Origin: an uncultured Candidatus Saccharibacteria bacterium
Lineage (GTDB): Bacteria; Patescibacteriota; Saccharimonadia; Saccharimonadales; Saccharimonadaceae
Assembly: GCA_947166125.1 (NCBI GenBank)
Contig: CAMVCW010000005.1
Span: forward strand, 1 to 53,638
DNA length: 53,638 bases
Direction of reading: 5' to 3'
Shown: piece after piece, positions 26,579 to 35,325 of the stretch
Layout of the letters: every line of letters begins with the position of its first letter
How positions within the stretch are numbered: the stretch's first letter is position 1
Notes under the pieces: generated by a model
The model's input: the letters and a program-made list of their open reading frames with translations, nothing else
Databases searched by the model: none
What the model was told of the DNA's origin: nothing
Program-made: the position numbers and the translations under genes

Positions 26579-26587
26579 ATTATAACA
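26579..26587 (-). promoter_or_regulatory. leaderless promoter of the CHAP hydrolase gene
   Basis: TGTTATAAT on the minus strand (26587-26579), an extended -10 box 7 bases before the ATG at 26572. The hydrolase can thus be made apart from ftsEX. Confidence 0.65.
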
Positions 26588-26620
26588 TAAATCTCTAAGA
26601 TGCAAATGTTTATCTATAAA

Positions 26621-27715
26621 TTAATTCGTTTTGTGCAAATACTTGGATACTGCCAATCTTGCCGATATCCTACCAATAATCATCCCCGCCGCCACAAATA
26701 TCAAATATACCAAAATCAACTTATTAGATTGCAACACATCCGTAATTGCTGTTACGTCTATACCGTAGCTAGCTAGCTTTGGCGCCATAAACATAAATCC
26801 GAAATAACTCACTGTAGCCGCCACCACACCCGCGATAATGCCACAAATCTCTGCTTCCACCAAAAACGGCCCACGAATAAACCGCTTTTCCGCACCTACC
26901 AGCTTCATCATATATATTTCTTCCCTACGTGAGAAAATTGCCATCCGGATAGTACTAAAGATAATCAATACCGATATTACCAAAAACACAATCGCAAGAA
27001 TCAAGCCACCAGTCCGCGCAATCCGCGCCCAAGAAGTAATTGTAGCAATCTCCGCTTGGTTTACGTCATAAGTTGGCGCTTTTTCTTTGTCGGTGTATTG
27101 TTTAAACAACTCGTTAGTTTCTACCAAATCCCTAATACTCGTCAAATCATCCACATTATATACTTTTACACGCATCGTACCCTGCATTTTGGCGATCATC
27201 AAGGTTTTCATTTCATCGTCTAAAATATTTATAACTTCATCACTATTAGCATTTTCTTCCAAAAACTTCTTGTATTCTTCTTCTGACGTAGAAGTTTCCA
27301 CGCTTTTTACATTTTTATCCGTCTTAATCGTGTCGGACAACTGGCCCAAAATTTCTTCCGAAGTATTTGGCTTGATGTAAATAGTGATATCAATTTTATC
27401 CTTCATTAATTCTGCGGTGCTAGTGAGAATTACGCTTGCCACCACGGTAATAAACAAAATAATCAGTGTAATCGCCATCACAACCGTAGCCGCAGTAGAT
27501 AACCAAATATTTCGCCCAAATCCCTTTGCACCATATTTAGCAATCCTCGCTTGCGTCCGCATCGGATGTTTCTGTCGCGTTTTCTGCATTGTACGCAAGC
27601 TTTTTTTGGTGACTTTCTTCAGCTTTTTAGCCTTACTTTCTTTTGTAAGTTTTTCTGGCTCAGCCGCCTTTTTCTCGCTTGTTTTAGGGATTATTGTTTT
27701 TTCTTCGCCCACCAT
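26621..27715 (-). CDS. ftsX: cell division protein FtsX
   Basis: A 364-residue membrane protein with the FtsX plan: one transmembrane segment (about 78-105), an extracellular loop (about 105-225), and three C-terminal segments (ILAIVFLVISVLIIFSTIRM, ICGIIAGVVAATVSYFGFMF, LILVYLIFVAAGMIIG) with the conserved FSRREEIYMMKLVGAEKRF between them. With FtsE it forms the transporter-like complex that controls wall hydrolases at division. An extra Lys-rich cytoplasmic N-terminus of about 75 residues is unusual and might touch the membrane or nucleic acid. The ATG overlaps the ftsE stop (TAATG). Confidence 0.93.
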   Translation of the reverse strand: MVGEEKTIIPKTSEKKAAEPEKLTKESKAKKLKKVTKKSLRTMQKTRQKHPMRTQARIAKYGAKGFGRNIWLSTAATVVMAITLIILFITVVASVILTSTAELMKDKIDITIYIKPNTSEEILGQLSDTIKTDKNVKSVETSTSEEEYKKFLEENANSDEVINILDDEMKTLMIAKMQGTMRVKVYNVDDLTSIRDLVETNELFKQYTDKEKAPTYDVNQAEIATITSWARIARTGGLILAIVFLVISVLIIFSTIRMAIFSRREEIYMMKLVGAEKRFIRGPFLVEAEICGIIAGVVAATVSYFGFMFMAPKLASYGIDVTAITDVLQSNKLILVYLIFVAAGMIIGRISARLAVSKYLHKTN

Positions 27716-28485
27716 TATTGTATTACTCTCCTATGTGGTCTTAGCGCGTGCCCTGGAGTTTGCACCGTTCGCACTGGTGTTTTTGGCACTGGCGTTTCAT
27801 CCAATTTATAAATACCGTGATTTTTCTGATCATTTACTATTTTGCCATCTTTTAGCGTAACTACACGCTTCTGCAGAGTATTGACGATGTTTTCATTGTG
27901 CGTAGTCACCAGTATAGTTGTACCAAAATCATTAATCCGCTTGAGAAGCCCAATAATTTCTTCTGTTGTTAGCTTATCTAGATTAGCTGTAGGCTCATCT
28001 GCAATCAAAATCTTAGGCTGTCGCGCTACACTCCTAGCAATAGATACCCGCTGCTGCTGTCCACCCGAAAGCTGATCCGGGAATTTTTTCGCCTGGTCCA
28101 AAAGATCCACTAACTCCAAGACTTTTGGTACAGTTTTGCGAATATCTTTACCGCTCATCCCCGCAATTTCTAAAGCAAAAGCTACATTTTCATATACTGT
28201 ACGCCGTGGCAAAAGTTTAAAATCCTGAAACACTACACCAAGTCGCCGCCGATACCCAGGAATATGACGCTTTTTTACATAATCCAAATCAATACCGCCA
28301 ATAATAATCTTACCGGCATCCGGATTTTCTTCTTTGGTAATCATCTTCATTAGGGTAGACTTACCAGCCCCAGATTTCCCCACCAAGAACACAAATTCGT
28401 TTGGCTCGATATGTAGCGACACACCATCCAGCGCAGGCTTTTCGTCGCCTGGATATTTCTTTGTGACGCCATCAAGCAAAATCAT
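27715..28485 (-). CDS. ftsE: cell division ATP-binding protein FtsE
   Basis: A 256-residue ABC ATPase. Walker A GKSGAGKSTLMKMI, Q-loop VVFQDFKLLPRRTVYENVAF, signature LSGGQQQRVSIARSVA, Walker B ILIADEPTANLD and the switch His in TTHNENIV. FtsE is usually about 225 residues; the extra Pro/Arg-rich tail may bind FtsX or another partner. TGCTAACAT ends 7 bases before the ATG, so the ftsEX transcript is probably leaderless. Confidence 0.95.
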   Translation of the reverse strand: MILLDGVTKKYPGDEKPALDGVSLHIEPNEFVFLVGKSGAGKSTLMKMITKEENPDAGKIIIGGIDLDYVKKRHIPGYRRRLGVVFQDFKLLPRRTVYENVAFALEIAGMSGKDIRKTVPKVLELVDLLDQAKKFPDQLSGGQQQRVSIARSVARQPKILIADEPTANLDKLTTEEIIGLLKRINDFGTTILVTTHNENIVNTLQKRVVTLKDGKIVNDQKNHGIYKLDETPVPKTPVRTVQTPGHALRPHRRVIQ

Positions 28486-28491
28486 ATCTCT

Positions 28492-28500
28492 ATGTTAGCA
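28492..28500 (-). promoter_or_regulatory. leaderless ftsEX promoter
   Basis: TGCTAACAT on the minus strand (28500-28492), 7 bases before the ftsE ATG at 28485. Confidence 0.55.
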
Positions 28501-28527
28501 TAAACAGCATAAATTCGCAAACAAACT

Positions 28528-30915
28528 CTACAAAGTTTCTAATTCTTGCATGATTTTATTATCAAATCCAGCACGAAACTCTATATGTACCGAAATATGT
28601 TTATCCACACTGCCTTCTGGCTGATAAACTGAACCCGGCGTAATCTCCGCTTTAGCATTATATTTCGCCAAAACCTTATTAATTTTTTCTACTACTACGC
28701 CATAAGTATCGTTAGTTTTCACTGTTAAATCGCGCTTTTCTGTTTTACCTATATAAATTTCTTTTTTGTCATTAGCCTTTACTAAAATTTTATCTAGATC
28801 AAGTTCAAATCCAGCCAAATATTCTGCCAGCTTAAACTCCAAACGTACAGAATTTTTAAATTCACCCACTACGCCAATTATCTCACCATCTTCTGTTACA
28901 ATTTCTGCAGCACGCTTCGGCTCGAATGGCTTATTTGCCGCAAAATTATCCTTTAATGGCAAAAACTTTACCACAATATTTAGTCCCTGCAGCAGTTCTT
29001 CCACATATTTTTTTGCTTTATAATAAGCCGTGCTATTATTCTTGCGCTCTGCTATTACCATGCCCATTTGCATTTTTTCTACCGGTACGTTTTCCGCATC
29101 CATTCCCCACGCTTTTTGATATACTTTATTCATTTCATAAAGCGCAAATTTATCAAATGGGATCTTTTGGTTCATGTATGCCTTATCCAATAAACTCGGC
29201 ACGATAGATTGCCTTACATATTGTAGTTCCGGCGAAATAGAATTTACAATTTTATATGAATTTTTCGGATCCTGTCCGGCCTTTTCCAATAATTTTCCAG
29301 ATACAAATCCATATGTCAATAATTCGTTTGCCCCCAAACGGCGCATAGCTTCACGAATTCGTTTCTTAAGCTCCCACATTTTATCTGACTCTGCCGTCTG
29401 GTGCAAAGGCAAAGTTGGCGTAATATTATCATAGCCGAGCAACCGCCCCACCTCTTCGATAATATCTTCTTTAATATGGATATCCGTTCGCCAAGCAGGC
29501 GCTGTTATTGTCAAATTGCCATTATCGGCTTTCACTATGAAACCTACGTTCGTTAAAGTTCGCGTGGTTAAATCTTCATCATAGCTTGTGCCTAGCAAAT
29601 TATTAATTTCTTCTACGGTAATCTCAACATTTAAAACAATTTCCGGCTGTGTAACTTCATCCGCCACGGCCGCCACTTTAAATCCTTCAGCAAGCATTTT
29701 TGCACATTCTTCTGCTACGGTCAAAGTTTGATATGCCGGCTGTCCTTTAGTAAATCTAGTAATTGCCTCTGAAAAAATCCCGTGTGCCATTTGCGTTTTG
29801 CGCAAATTATACAAGCTAAAAGTCGCCGATTCGATAATAATATTACGAGTATTTTCATCTATTTCTGTAGATTTTCCACCCATTGCACCAGCTAGCGCCA
29901 CCGGCACATTATTGCTCGTGATTACAATATCATTTTCATTTAACTCTATTTCTTTATCATCAAGTAACGTTAATTTTTCACCGTTTTTTGCCAATCGCAC
30001 TACAATCTCTGGTTCGTCTGTACCACCCACTTGTACAAACTTATCATAGTCAAACGCATGTAGTGGCTGACCGGTTAGCAGCATCAAATAGTTCGTTGCG
30101 TCCACGATCAGATCCACTGGCCGCATCCCAGATTTCGCCAAAATCGTATCTTGCCACGTCAGGTATTTTTGCTTTAGTTCGCCATGCTTTTCTAACACCA
30201 CCGCAGTATATCGTTCGCAAATATTTTTATCTACAATTTTAACCTTAATACTATTATCGGCTTTTAAAACTTCTTCCGGATTTTTATACTCAAACTTCTC
30301 GCCCAATATACCCGCCACTTCGCGCGCGAATCCAATCATTCCAAAACAATCTGGCCTGTGAGTTAGTGATTTATTTTCAATTTCCAAAATCAAATCATTT
30401 AATTCAAATATATCCGCAAGCAACTCACCCGGCCGCGCAACTTCTGGGTCAATTTCTGCAATTTTTTCATGCTTATCATCAAAATCCAGCTCATCTGCAC
30501 CCGCAAGCATACCATAAGAATCGTACTTACCAAGCATTTTACGCTTGCCAATCACAAATGGCGCGTCTTCATGCACGCTAGCCGGCACCACCGCCCCTGG
30601 TGCAATCCATACCGCCAACATCCCCGCTCTTACATTTGGCGCTCCGCACATCACCTGCACCAAACCATTTTCATCTGTCTCAACCTTAGCAAGTTCTTTA
30701 CCAACCCCACCCACGTTAATCCTGCAAAGTGTCAAATGCGTACCTTCAATTTTTTCTGCCGTTTCCACGCGTGCCACATAGATTTTGTCATATTTATGAG
30801 TTTCATCTATCACGCCTTCCACTTCTACCAAACGTGCACCAATCAGCCTAATCAAATCTTCGTTAGACACCTTAATATCTACATACTTTTTCAACCAATT
30901 TAATGAAATTTTCAT
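28528..30915 (-). CDS. pheT: phenylalanyl-tRNA synthetase beta subunit
   Basis: A 795-residue subunit with the full bacterial set: N-terminal tRNA-binding OB domain (about residues 40-160, KVETDENGLVQVMCGAPNVR), B3/B4 editing domain (FDYDKF, GAMGGKSTEIDENTRNIIIE), B5 (EINNLLGTSYDE), the catalytic-like core (EDIIEEVGRLLGYDNI) and the C-terminal FDX-ACB anticodon-binding domain (KRDLTVKTNDTYGVVVEKIN). It pairs with PheS, whose gene ends one base before this start. Confidence 0.97.
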   Translation of the reverse strand: MKISLNWLKKYVDIKVSNEDLIRLIGARLVEVEGVIDETHKYDKIYVARVETAEKIEGTHLTLCRINVGGVGKELAKVETDENGLVQVMCGAPNVRAGMLAVWIAPGAVVPASVHEDAPFVIGKRKMLGKYDSYGMLAGADELDFDDKHEKIAEIDPEVARPGELLADIFELNDLILEIENKSLTHRPDCFGMIGFAREVAGILGEKFEYKNPEEVLKADNSIKVKIVDKNICERYTAVVLEKHGELKQKYLTWQDTILAKSGMRPVDLIVDATNYLMLLTGQPLHAFDYDKFVQVGGTDEPEIVVRLAKNGEKLTLLDDKEIELNENDIVITSNNVPVALAGAMGGKSTEIDENTRNIIIESATFSLYNLRKTQMAHGIFSEAITRFTKGQPAYQTLTVAEECAKMLAEGFKVAAVADEVTQPEIVLNVEITVEEINNLLGTSYDEDLTTRTLTNVGFIVKADNGNLTITAPAWRTDIHIKEDIIEEVGRLLGYDNITPTLPLHQTAESDKMWELKKRIREAMRRLGANELLTYGFVSGKLLEKAGQDPKNSYKIVNSISPELQYVRQSIVPSLLDKAYMNQKIPFDKFALYEMNKVYQKAWGMDAENVPVEKMQMGMVIAERKNNSTAYYKAKKYVEELLQGLNIVVKFLPLKDNFAANKPFEPKRAAEIVTEDGEIIGVVGEFKNSVRLEFKLAEYLAGFELDLDKILVKANDKKEIYIGKTEKRDLTVKTNDTYGVVVEKINKVLAKYNAKAEITPGSVYQPEGSVDKHISVHIEFRAGFDNKIMQELETL

Positions 30916-30916
30916 A

Positions 30917-31873
30917 TTAAAACTCCTTCAAGAAATTAAGGTTTCCACTTTCAAAATATCGTACATCATCCAAGCCATATTTCAGCATCACCAACCTATC
31001 CATGCCTCCTCCCCACGCAAAACCATGGTATTTGGTAGGGTCAATTCCTGCCATTTTCAATACATTTGGATGAATCATCCCACATCCCAACATTTCCAAA
31101 AAGTCACCTTTTTTGCCGCCCAATGTCTTTGGTTTTTCAATCATAAATTCTAGGCTTGGCTCCGTAAATGGGAAATATCCTGGCTGTGTCCTGATATTTA
31201 ATTTCTGCCCATAATATTTCTCAAAAAACTCTCGCAAAATTCCAAGCATATTACCCATATTGCAATTTTCCGATACATACACTCCCTCGCACTGATAAAA
31301 AGTGTGTTCGTGCGTAGCGTCTACGTCTTCATTGCGATGCACACGCCCCGGAATTACTACTGCAATCGCCTTACCTTCGTCCAGGTTGTGCTTATATTTT
31401 TTTAATGCTCTGTGCTGCATAGTAGAAGTATGCGCCGGCGGTATCAAACCTTCCTCCGTACGAAAAGTATCATAACCATCGCGCGCCGGATGCTCCTTAG
31501 CAAAATTTAAAGAATCGAACATATGAAATTCGTCATCCAACTGCCGACTTTCCATCACATCAAAACCCATCATCTGATATATTTCTGTCACTCGGTCAAT
31601 TTCTTGCATCAAAGGGTGCTTAGAACCAAAACTCTGCGGATAAACTTCTGGCAATGTTTCATTTGGCGCAGTTGGCGCAGTTATGTCAATTGGGGTCACA
31701 TCTACGTCCATGGCCGCCTTTTCCGCTGCCGCTATTTTTGCCAAAATTTCCTGCTTGCGTGCATTAATTTCGCGCCCAAATTCTGCCCGCTTTTCTGCCG
31801 GTACATCACGAATTCCAGCATACTCTGCATTAATCTTTTTTAATTCTTGTTTTAGTGTCTCCAACTCTGCCAT
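30917..31873 (-). CDS. pheS: phenylalanyl-tRNA synthetase alpha subunit
   Basis: A 318-residue class II synthetase subunit: N-terminal coiled coil, then FGSKHPLMQEIDRVTEIYQM, motif 2 PPAHTSTMQHRALKKY, VHRNEDVDATHEHTFYQCEG and motif 3 GFAWGGGMDRLVMLKYGLDD. It activates phenylalanine. It leads the pheST pair, and its promoter (TTGTAA-17-TATAAT, 31884-31912) puts the RNA start only a few bases before the ATG. Confidence 0.97.
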   Translation of the reverse strand: MAELETLKQELKKINAEYAGIRDVPAEKRAEFGREINARKQEILAKIAAAEKAAMDVDVTPIDITAPTAPNETLPEVYPQSFGSKHPLMQEIDRVTEIYQMMGFDVMESRQLDDEFHMFDSLNFAKEHPARDGYDTFRTEEGLIPPAHTSTMQHRALKKYKHNLDEGKAIAVVIPGRVHRNEDVDATHEHTFYQCEGVYVSENCNMGNMLGILREFFEKYYGQKLNIRTQPGYFPFTEPSLEFMIEKPKTLGGKKGDFLEMLGCGMIHPNVLKMAGIDPTKYHGFAWGGGMDRLVMLKYGLDDVRYFESGNLNFLKEF

Positions 31874-31883
31874 ATCTATGCTT

Positions 31884-31925
31884 ATTATACCTCTACTTGA
31901 CTTTTTTTACAATCTATGATATAAT
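31884..31925. promoter_or_regulatory. overlapping opposite promoters before pheS
   Basis: Minus strand, for pheS: TTGTAA (31912-31907), 17-base spacer, TATAAT (31889-31884). Plus strand: TTGACT (31897-31902), 17-base spacer, TATAAT (31920-31925). The plus promoter is near-perfect but no plus gene follows: about 20 bases on lies AGGG-ATTTTATG-CCCT with TCTTTTTT, so it should make a very short RNA or act only by interference. Confidence 0.65.
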
Positions 31926-31956
31926 GAAAATATGTAGGGATTTTATGCCCTCTTTT

Positions 31957-34953
31957 TTATGCCGCAAAACTACGGTTGCGTACGTCCGCATAACTTACTG
32001 GATTAAATAGCACTATCAACAAATTATCCGCCACGGCATTACTATTATCAAATTTAAGCTCTTTTTCTGCCTCTACTGCCGGCTCCCCAAACGCATACCG
32101 CTCAGCTGGGTTATAATTATTCACGTACTCATAGTATCTTGCAATATACAAGATGTCGGAAACCGTCTCTTTATCCAAACCAGAATACCTAGCCAACATT
32201 CCTTCATATGAATTATCTAGTGGATTATCCTTATAATACTCTTCCAAATACGCGGTCACAGCCGACTTCTCAACTACGCCCATCGATTCAGCTAAAGACT
32301 GATCTTCTATGAAGCGCTGATAATACTTAGCTTCGTCCCAGCTCGGCGCTGAAGCATTATCAACTGTATTCCCAGCCACACAAGACTCCCCACTAATATA
32401 TCCAAGATTATTCAAAGAATTAATATTTTCAACCACATCGAGACCGTCGCCAATTATTGGAATAGCGCCGATTGCCCCATCCACCACCGCGTCCGTATAA
32501 GTATTACCTGTATTCGCGCTAGTCGAAGAATTAAGGCTCGACACAATATTATAATCCGTTACTCCAAACATAGAAGTCCTGCCATCGCAATAAACTATAT
32601 ACTTTGCCAAATTAGAATCTCCCTTAATCTTTACATTCCCGTCACTTGTCGTCTCTTTGTTGAGACCACCAAACTCATCAACTTTATCTATTACGTCTAC
32701 AGGATCGTCATTGATCGTAGACATATCCGTCATTACATACGGATTACAATATGCATCACCAATTACCCCGATCGATGCAAGATACGGGCATGTTTTTTCG
32801 TATTCCTCCTCTGTCGGAAGCGTAGTGGCTACATCATAAGCGGCAGCAGTCGGACTTAATGCGACCAGAGAATTTGAAACTGTATTGCTACTTGAAGATA
32901 TAACACCCATTAACGAACTAGCCGAAGTAAAATTCATAAATTGCGTCAGCAATGTCCCCATAAAAGTATATTTAGACGTCGTATCGAACGGATCTAAACT
33001 TTCCCGCTCGTATCTAGCATAATCTTCCATTACCTGATGTTGAGCTACCGCATAGCTTTCATATTTTTCTCTTGTCGCCGGTGACCCACCATTAGCTCTA
33101 TGTGCTCCACCAAGGTACATGTTCCCGCCAGAAGTCAAGGCATTGCCTAAATCTTCTCCACCAAGATTAGATATCAAATCGCGTGTCCACGCCTTCGTAA
33201 GTACTGGCGCTATAGCAGAAAACACACCTGCAATAGCTACGCTTATAAGTACACCTTTGCCAATAGATATGCCTATATCTACTATCAATTCTCCACACTG
33301 CTCGATCGCCACAGCCGCTCCTGCACCAGTTTCAGCCGTAACTATTCCAATTATGCAACCAATACCATCTAATAATGCGTTGCCCGCCTCAGCTGCAGAA
33401 GTCACAAGCTTAGCTATAGTACAAGTCTGAAATGCCGCCATACTTGAGCTTATACCACCCATAATTTTATTAATGCTCGATGTCAAATTAAAGCTTTGTA
33501 CGCTTGCGTTGCTCGTATTAACTTTTCCGCCACTATATAATGCTGCCACACCTTCGGCTTCCATTGCGGTTTTCTCAGTAGTAACCTCCTTAGTAGTTGC
33601 AGAATAATCACTTTCAGAACTACCATCTCCATTCATCGACACGCTTTCCAGTATTTCATTCGTATTTTTTTGTTTTTCATTCAAGGTCATAGACAGCTCA
33701 TGAATCGGCGCGTCTTCACCATATCCCGCTTTTACCTTATCAGCCGTTTCAAAATATGCCGTCGCTAAATTAATAATCTGCAAAGCCTCCGCTGCCGTTA
33801 CCGCCATAGTAATAGCTCCCACCGCATTAGATATCCCACACACAGCATTTGCACTAGCAGAAAACTTACTTGATATACTATCCATCTTTTTCTTTAAACT
33901 ATTTGTGTCTCCCCTGGTCAACTTACCAGAATCCGTATCGCTATCTTCTCCTTTATGTTTAGTAGATCCGCTATCTTCGTCTTCTTCTTCTTTAATATCT
34001 TGAGTTTTTTCCCCCTCATTATCAATACTCCCAGTTTTTTCTTCTAGCGTTTCTTTTACCGCCGCCAGCCCATCACCATCCAACTGTGCTTTTTTGTTTT
34101 CATAATCATTAAACATATTTCGCGTTAAATTATTATTCTTAAGAAACGCGCTCACCCTTGTGCCAAACCAGTTCGCAATCTGCCCACGCCAAGTCATCGA
34201 ACCGGCATTATAAGCCCGGTGAAAGTCAGTATTAGAATTATATACGTCATCAAACTCTCTTGCCGTAATCACCTTTATATCGCCAGATCCATCATCGAAC
34301 TTAAGTACCTTGGTTTTCTTTCCGTCAATTTCATAATTTTCATCAAACTCAATGCCCTGCTGCTTAAGCCTCTCTTTTTGTTTTTTTGTTATACTAAATG
34401 TCTTACCAAAAATAGTCCCCCTAACAGGATCTTTCACTCGTCCAGATTCCATTTGCAAACGGAAAAATCTACTAGATCTCGTGTTTGTCGAAACCTGCAT
34501 AGAGTTAAACGTCTCTTGAAATTGCGCCACCAAGCTAAATGGTTGAAACAGTTGAGATCCGCCCATGATCCCGCCTACACCCACAATTAGCCCTATTATC
34601 AATCCTACTGGGCCACCTTTTTTAAGCCAACCTCTCGACTTTTTCTTGCCTTTTCCACTTTTTCCACCAACTCTATCTACAGTTTTTCCGTTACCAGAAT
34701 ATAGTCCACCTACCTTAGTCTCTTTATCTCTCACACCACCCAAGCCACTTGCACTAGCACCTATCCCATCATTTACTGCCGATTGTTCCGCAGATCTCAA
34801 ACCACCTGCCACACCATCACTACCGTTGCGCCTCTTACTGTTCTTTTTATCTTTATTGCTCAAAAAATCAGGCCTCGTGTCCCTAAACCCCCTAATCACA
34901 TCCCTAGCTGCGTCAGACAAGCTTCTTTTTTCGGACCCTTCTTCACCATCCAT
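31957..34953 (-). CDS. large membrane protein of unknown function
   Basis: A 998-residue protein I do not recognise. The first 110 residues are hydrophilic, basic and Gly/Ser-rich, followed by a transmembrane segment (GLIIGLIVGVGGIMGG, about 117-133). An acidic low-complexity linker at about 310-350 (Asp/Glu/Lys/Ser) leads to hydrophobic stretches near 370-400 and 515-600 (GIGCIIGIVTAETGAGAAVA, GVLISVAIAGVFSAIAPVL). The C-terminal third is soluble, with Cys pairs. The mix of one early anchor and later amphipathic segments fits a membrane-bound machine such as a secretion or fusion component, but that is a guess. It stands alone between pheS and a small membrane gene. Confidence 0.75.
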   Translation of the reverse strand: MDGEEGSEKRSLSDAARDVIRGFRDTRPDFLSNKDKKNSKRRNGSDGVAGGLRSAEQSAVNDGIGASASGLGGVRDKETKVGGLYSGNGKTVDRVGGKSGKGKKKSRGWLKKGGPVGLIIGLIVGVGGIMGGSQLFQPFSLVAQFQETFNSMQVSTNTRSSRFFRLQMESGRVKDPVRGTIFGKTFSITKKQKERLKQQGIEFDENYEIDGKKTKVLKFDDGSGDIKVITAREFDDVYNSNTDFHRAYNAGSMTWRGQIANWFGTRVSAFLKNNNLTRNMFNDYENKKAQLDGDGLAAVKETLEEKTGSIDNEGEKTQDIKEEEDEDSGSTKHKGEDSDTDSGKLTRGDTNSLKKKMDSISSKFSASANAVCGISNAVGAITMAVTAAEALQIINLATAYFETADKVKAGYGEDAPIHELSMTLNEKQKNTNEILESVSMNGDGSSESDYSATTKEVTTEKTAMEAEGVAALYSGGKVNTSNASVQSFNLTSSINKIMGGISSSMAAFQTCTIAKLVTSAAEAGNALLDGIGCIIGIVTAETGAGAAVAIEQCGELIVDIGISIGKGVLISVAIAGVFSAIAPVLTKAWTRDLISNLGGEDLGNALTSGGNMYLGGAHRANGGSPATREKYESYAVAQHQVMEDYARYERESLDPFDTTSKYTFMGTLLTQFMNFTSASSLMGVISSSSNTVSNSLVALSPTAAAYDVATTLPTEEEYEKTCPYLASIGVIGDAYCNPYVMTDMSTINDDPVDVIDKVDEFGGLNKETTSDGNVKIKGDSNLAKYIVYCDGRTSMFGVTDYNIVSSLNSSTSANTGNTYTDAVVDGAIGAIPIIGDGLDVVENINSLNNLGYISGESCVAGNTVDNASAPSWDEAKYYQRFIEDQSLAESMGVVEKSAVTAYLEEYYKDNPLDNSYEGMLARYSGLDKETVSDILYIARYYEYVNNYNPAERYAFGEPAVEAEKELKFDNSNAVADNLLIVLFNPVSYADVRNRSFAA

Positions 34954-34999
34954 AATTATATATAATTATATAACAAACTTAAGCTTTTTGGTAAAAATT

Positions 35000-35236
35000 T
35001 TAAATTAATACGATCGAAATAATCGAAATAATCGCCAATACAATTAATACTACCCACACCCAACCAAATCTACCAGTCTTTTTAAAATCCTTCACGTATT
35101 CTGAATCTTCCGCAAAATCTGGCGTATCCTCATCTACCACACCAGAAGCCCTCAAGGCTCGTTCGCGCAAATCCGCATCAATCCTACGTGAGAGCTCGTT
35201 ATCTTGTTGATTATTTTTATTTACTATTACGCCCAT
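35000..35236 (-). CDS. small C-terminally anchored membrane protein
   Basis: About 78 residues from the ATG at 35236 (MGVIVNKNNQ): hydrophilic front with an acidic patch (VVDEDTPDFAEDSEYV) and one C-terminal transmembrane segment (WVWVVLIVLAIISIISIVLI). The frame extends to 35323, but the TATAAT at 35273-35268 and an AGGA ribosome binding site point to 35236. No family recognised. It precedes the 998-residue membrane protein gene with only 46 bases between, so the two may work together. Confidence 0.65.
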   Translation of the reverse strand: MGVIVNKNNQQDNELSRRIDADLRERALRASGVVDEDTPDFAEDSEYVKDFKKTGRFGWVWVVLIVLAIISIISIVLI

Positions 35237-35267
35237 ACTATTCCTAAATAAATTATTAACTTTTTTC

Positions 35268-35296
35268 ATTATAACATACAATTTTCGTGCTATAAT
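35268..35296. promoter_or_regulatory. divergent promoters
   Basis: Minus TATAAT (35273-35268) serves the small membrane protein; plus TGCTATAAT (35288-35296) serves the aquaporin-like gene. Confidence 0.6.
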
Positions 35297-35325
35297 AATG
35301 TAAATATCATTAAAGGAGGTCACAA

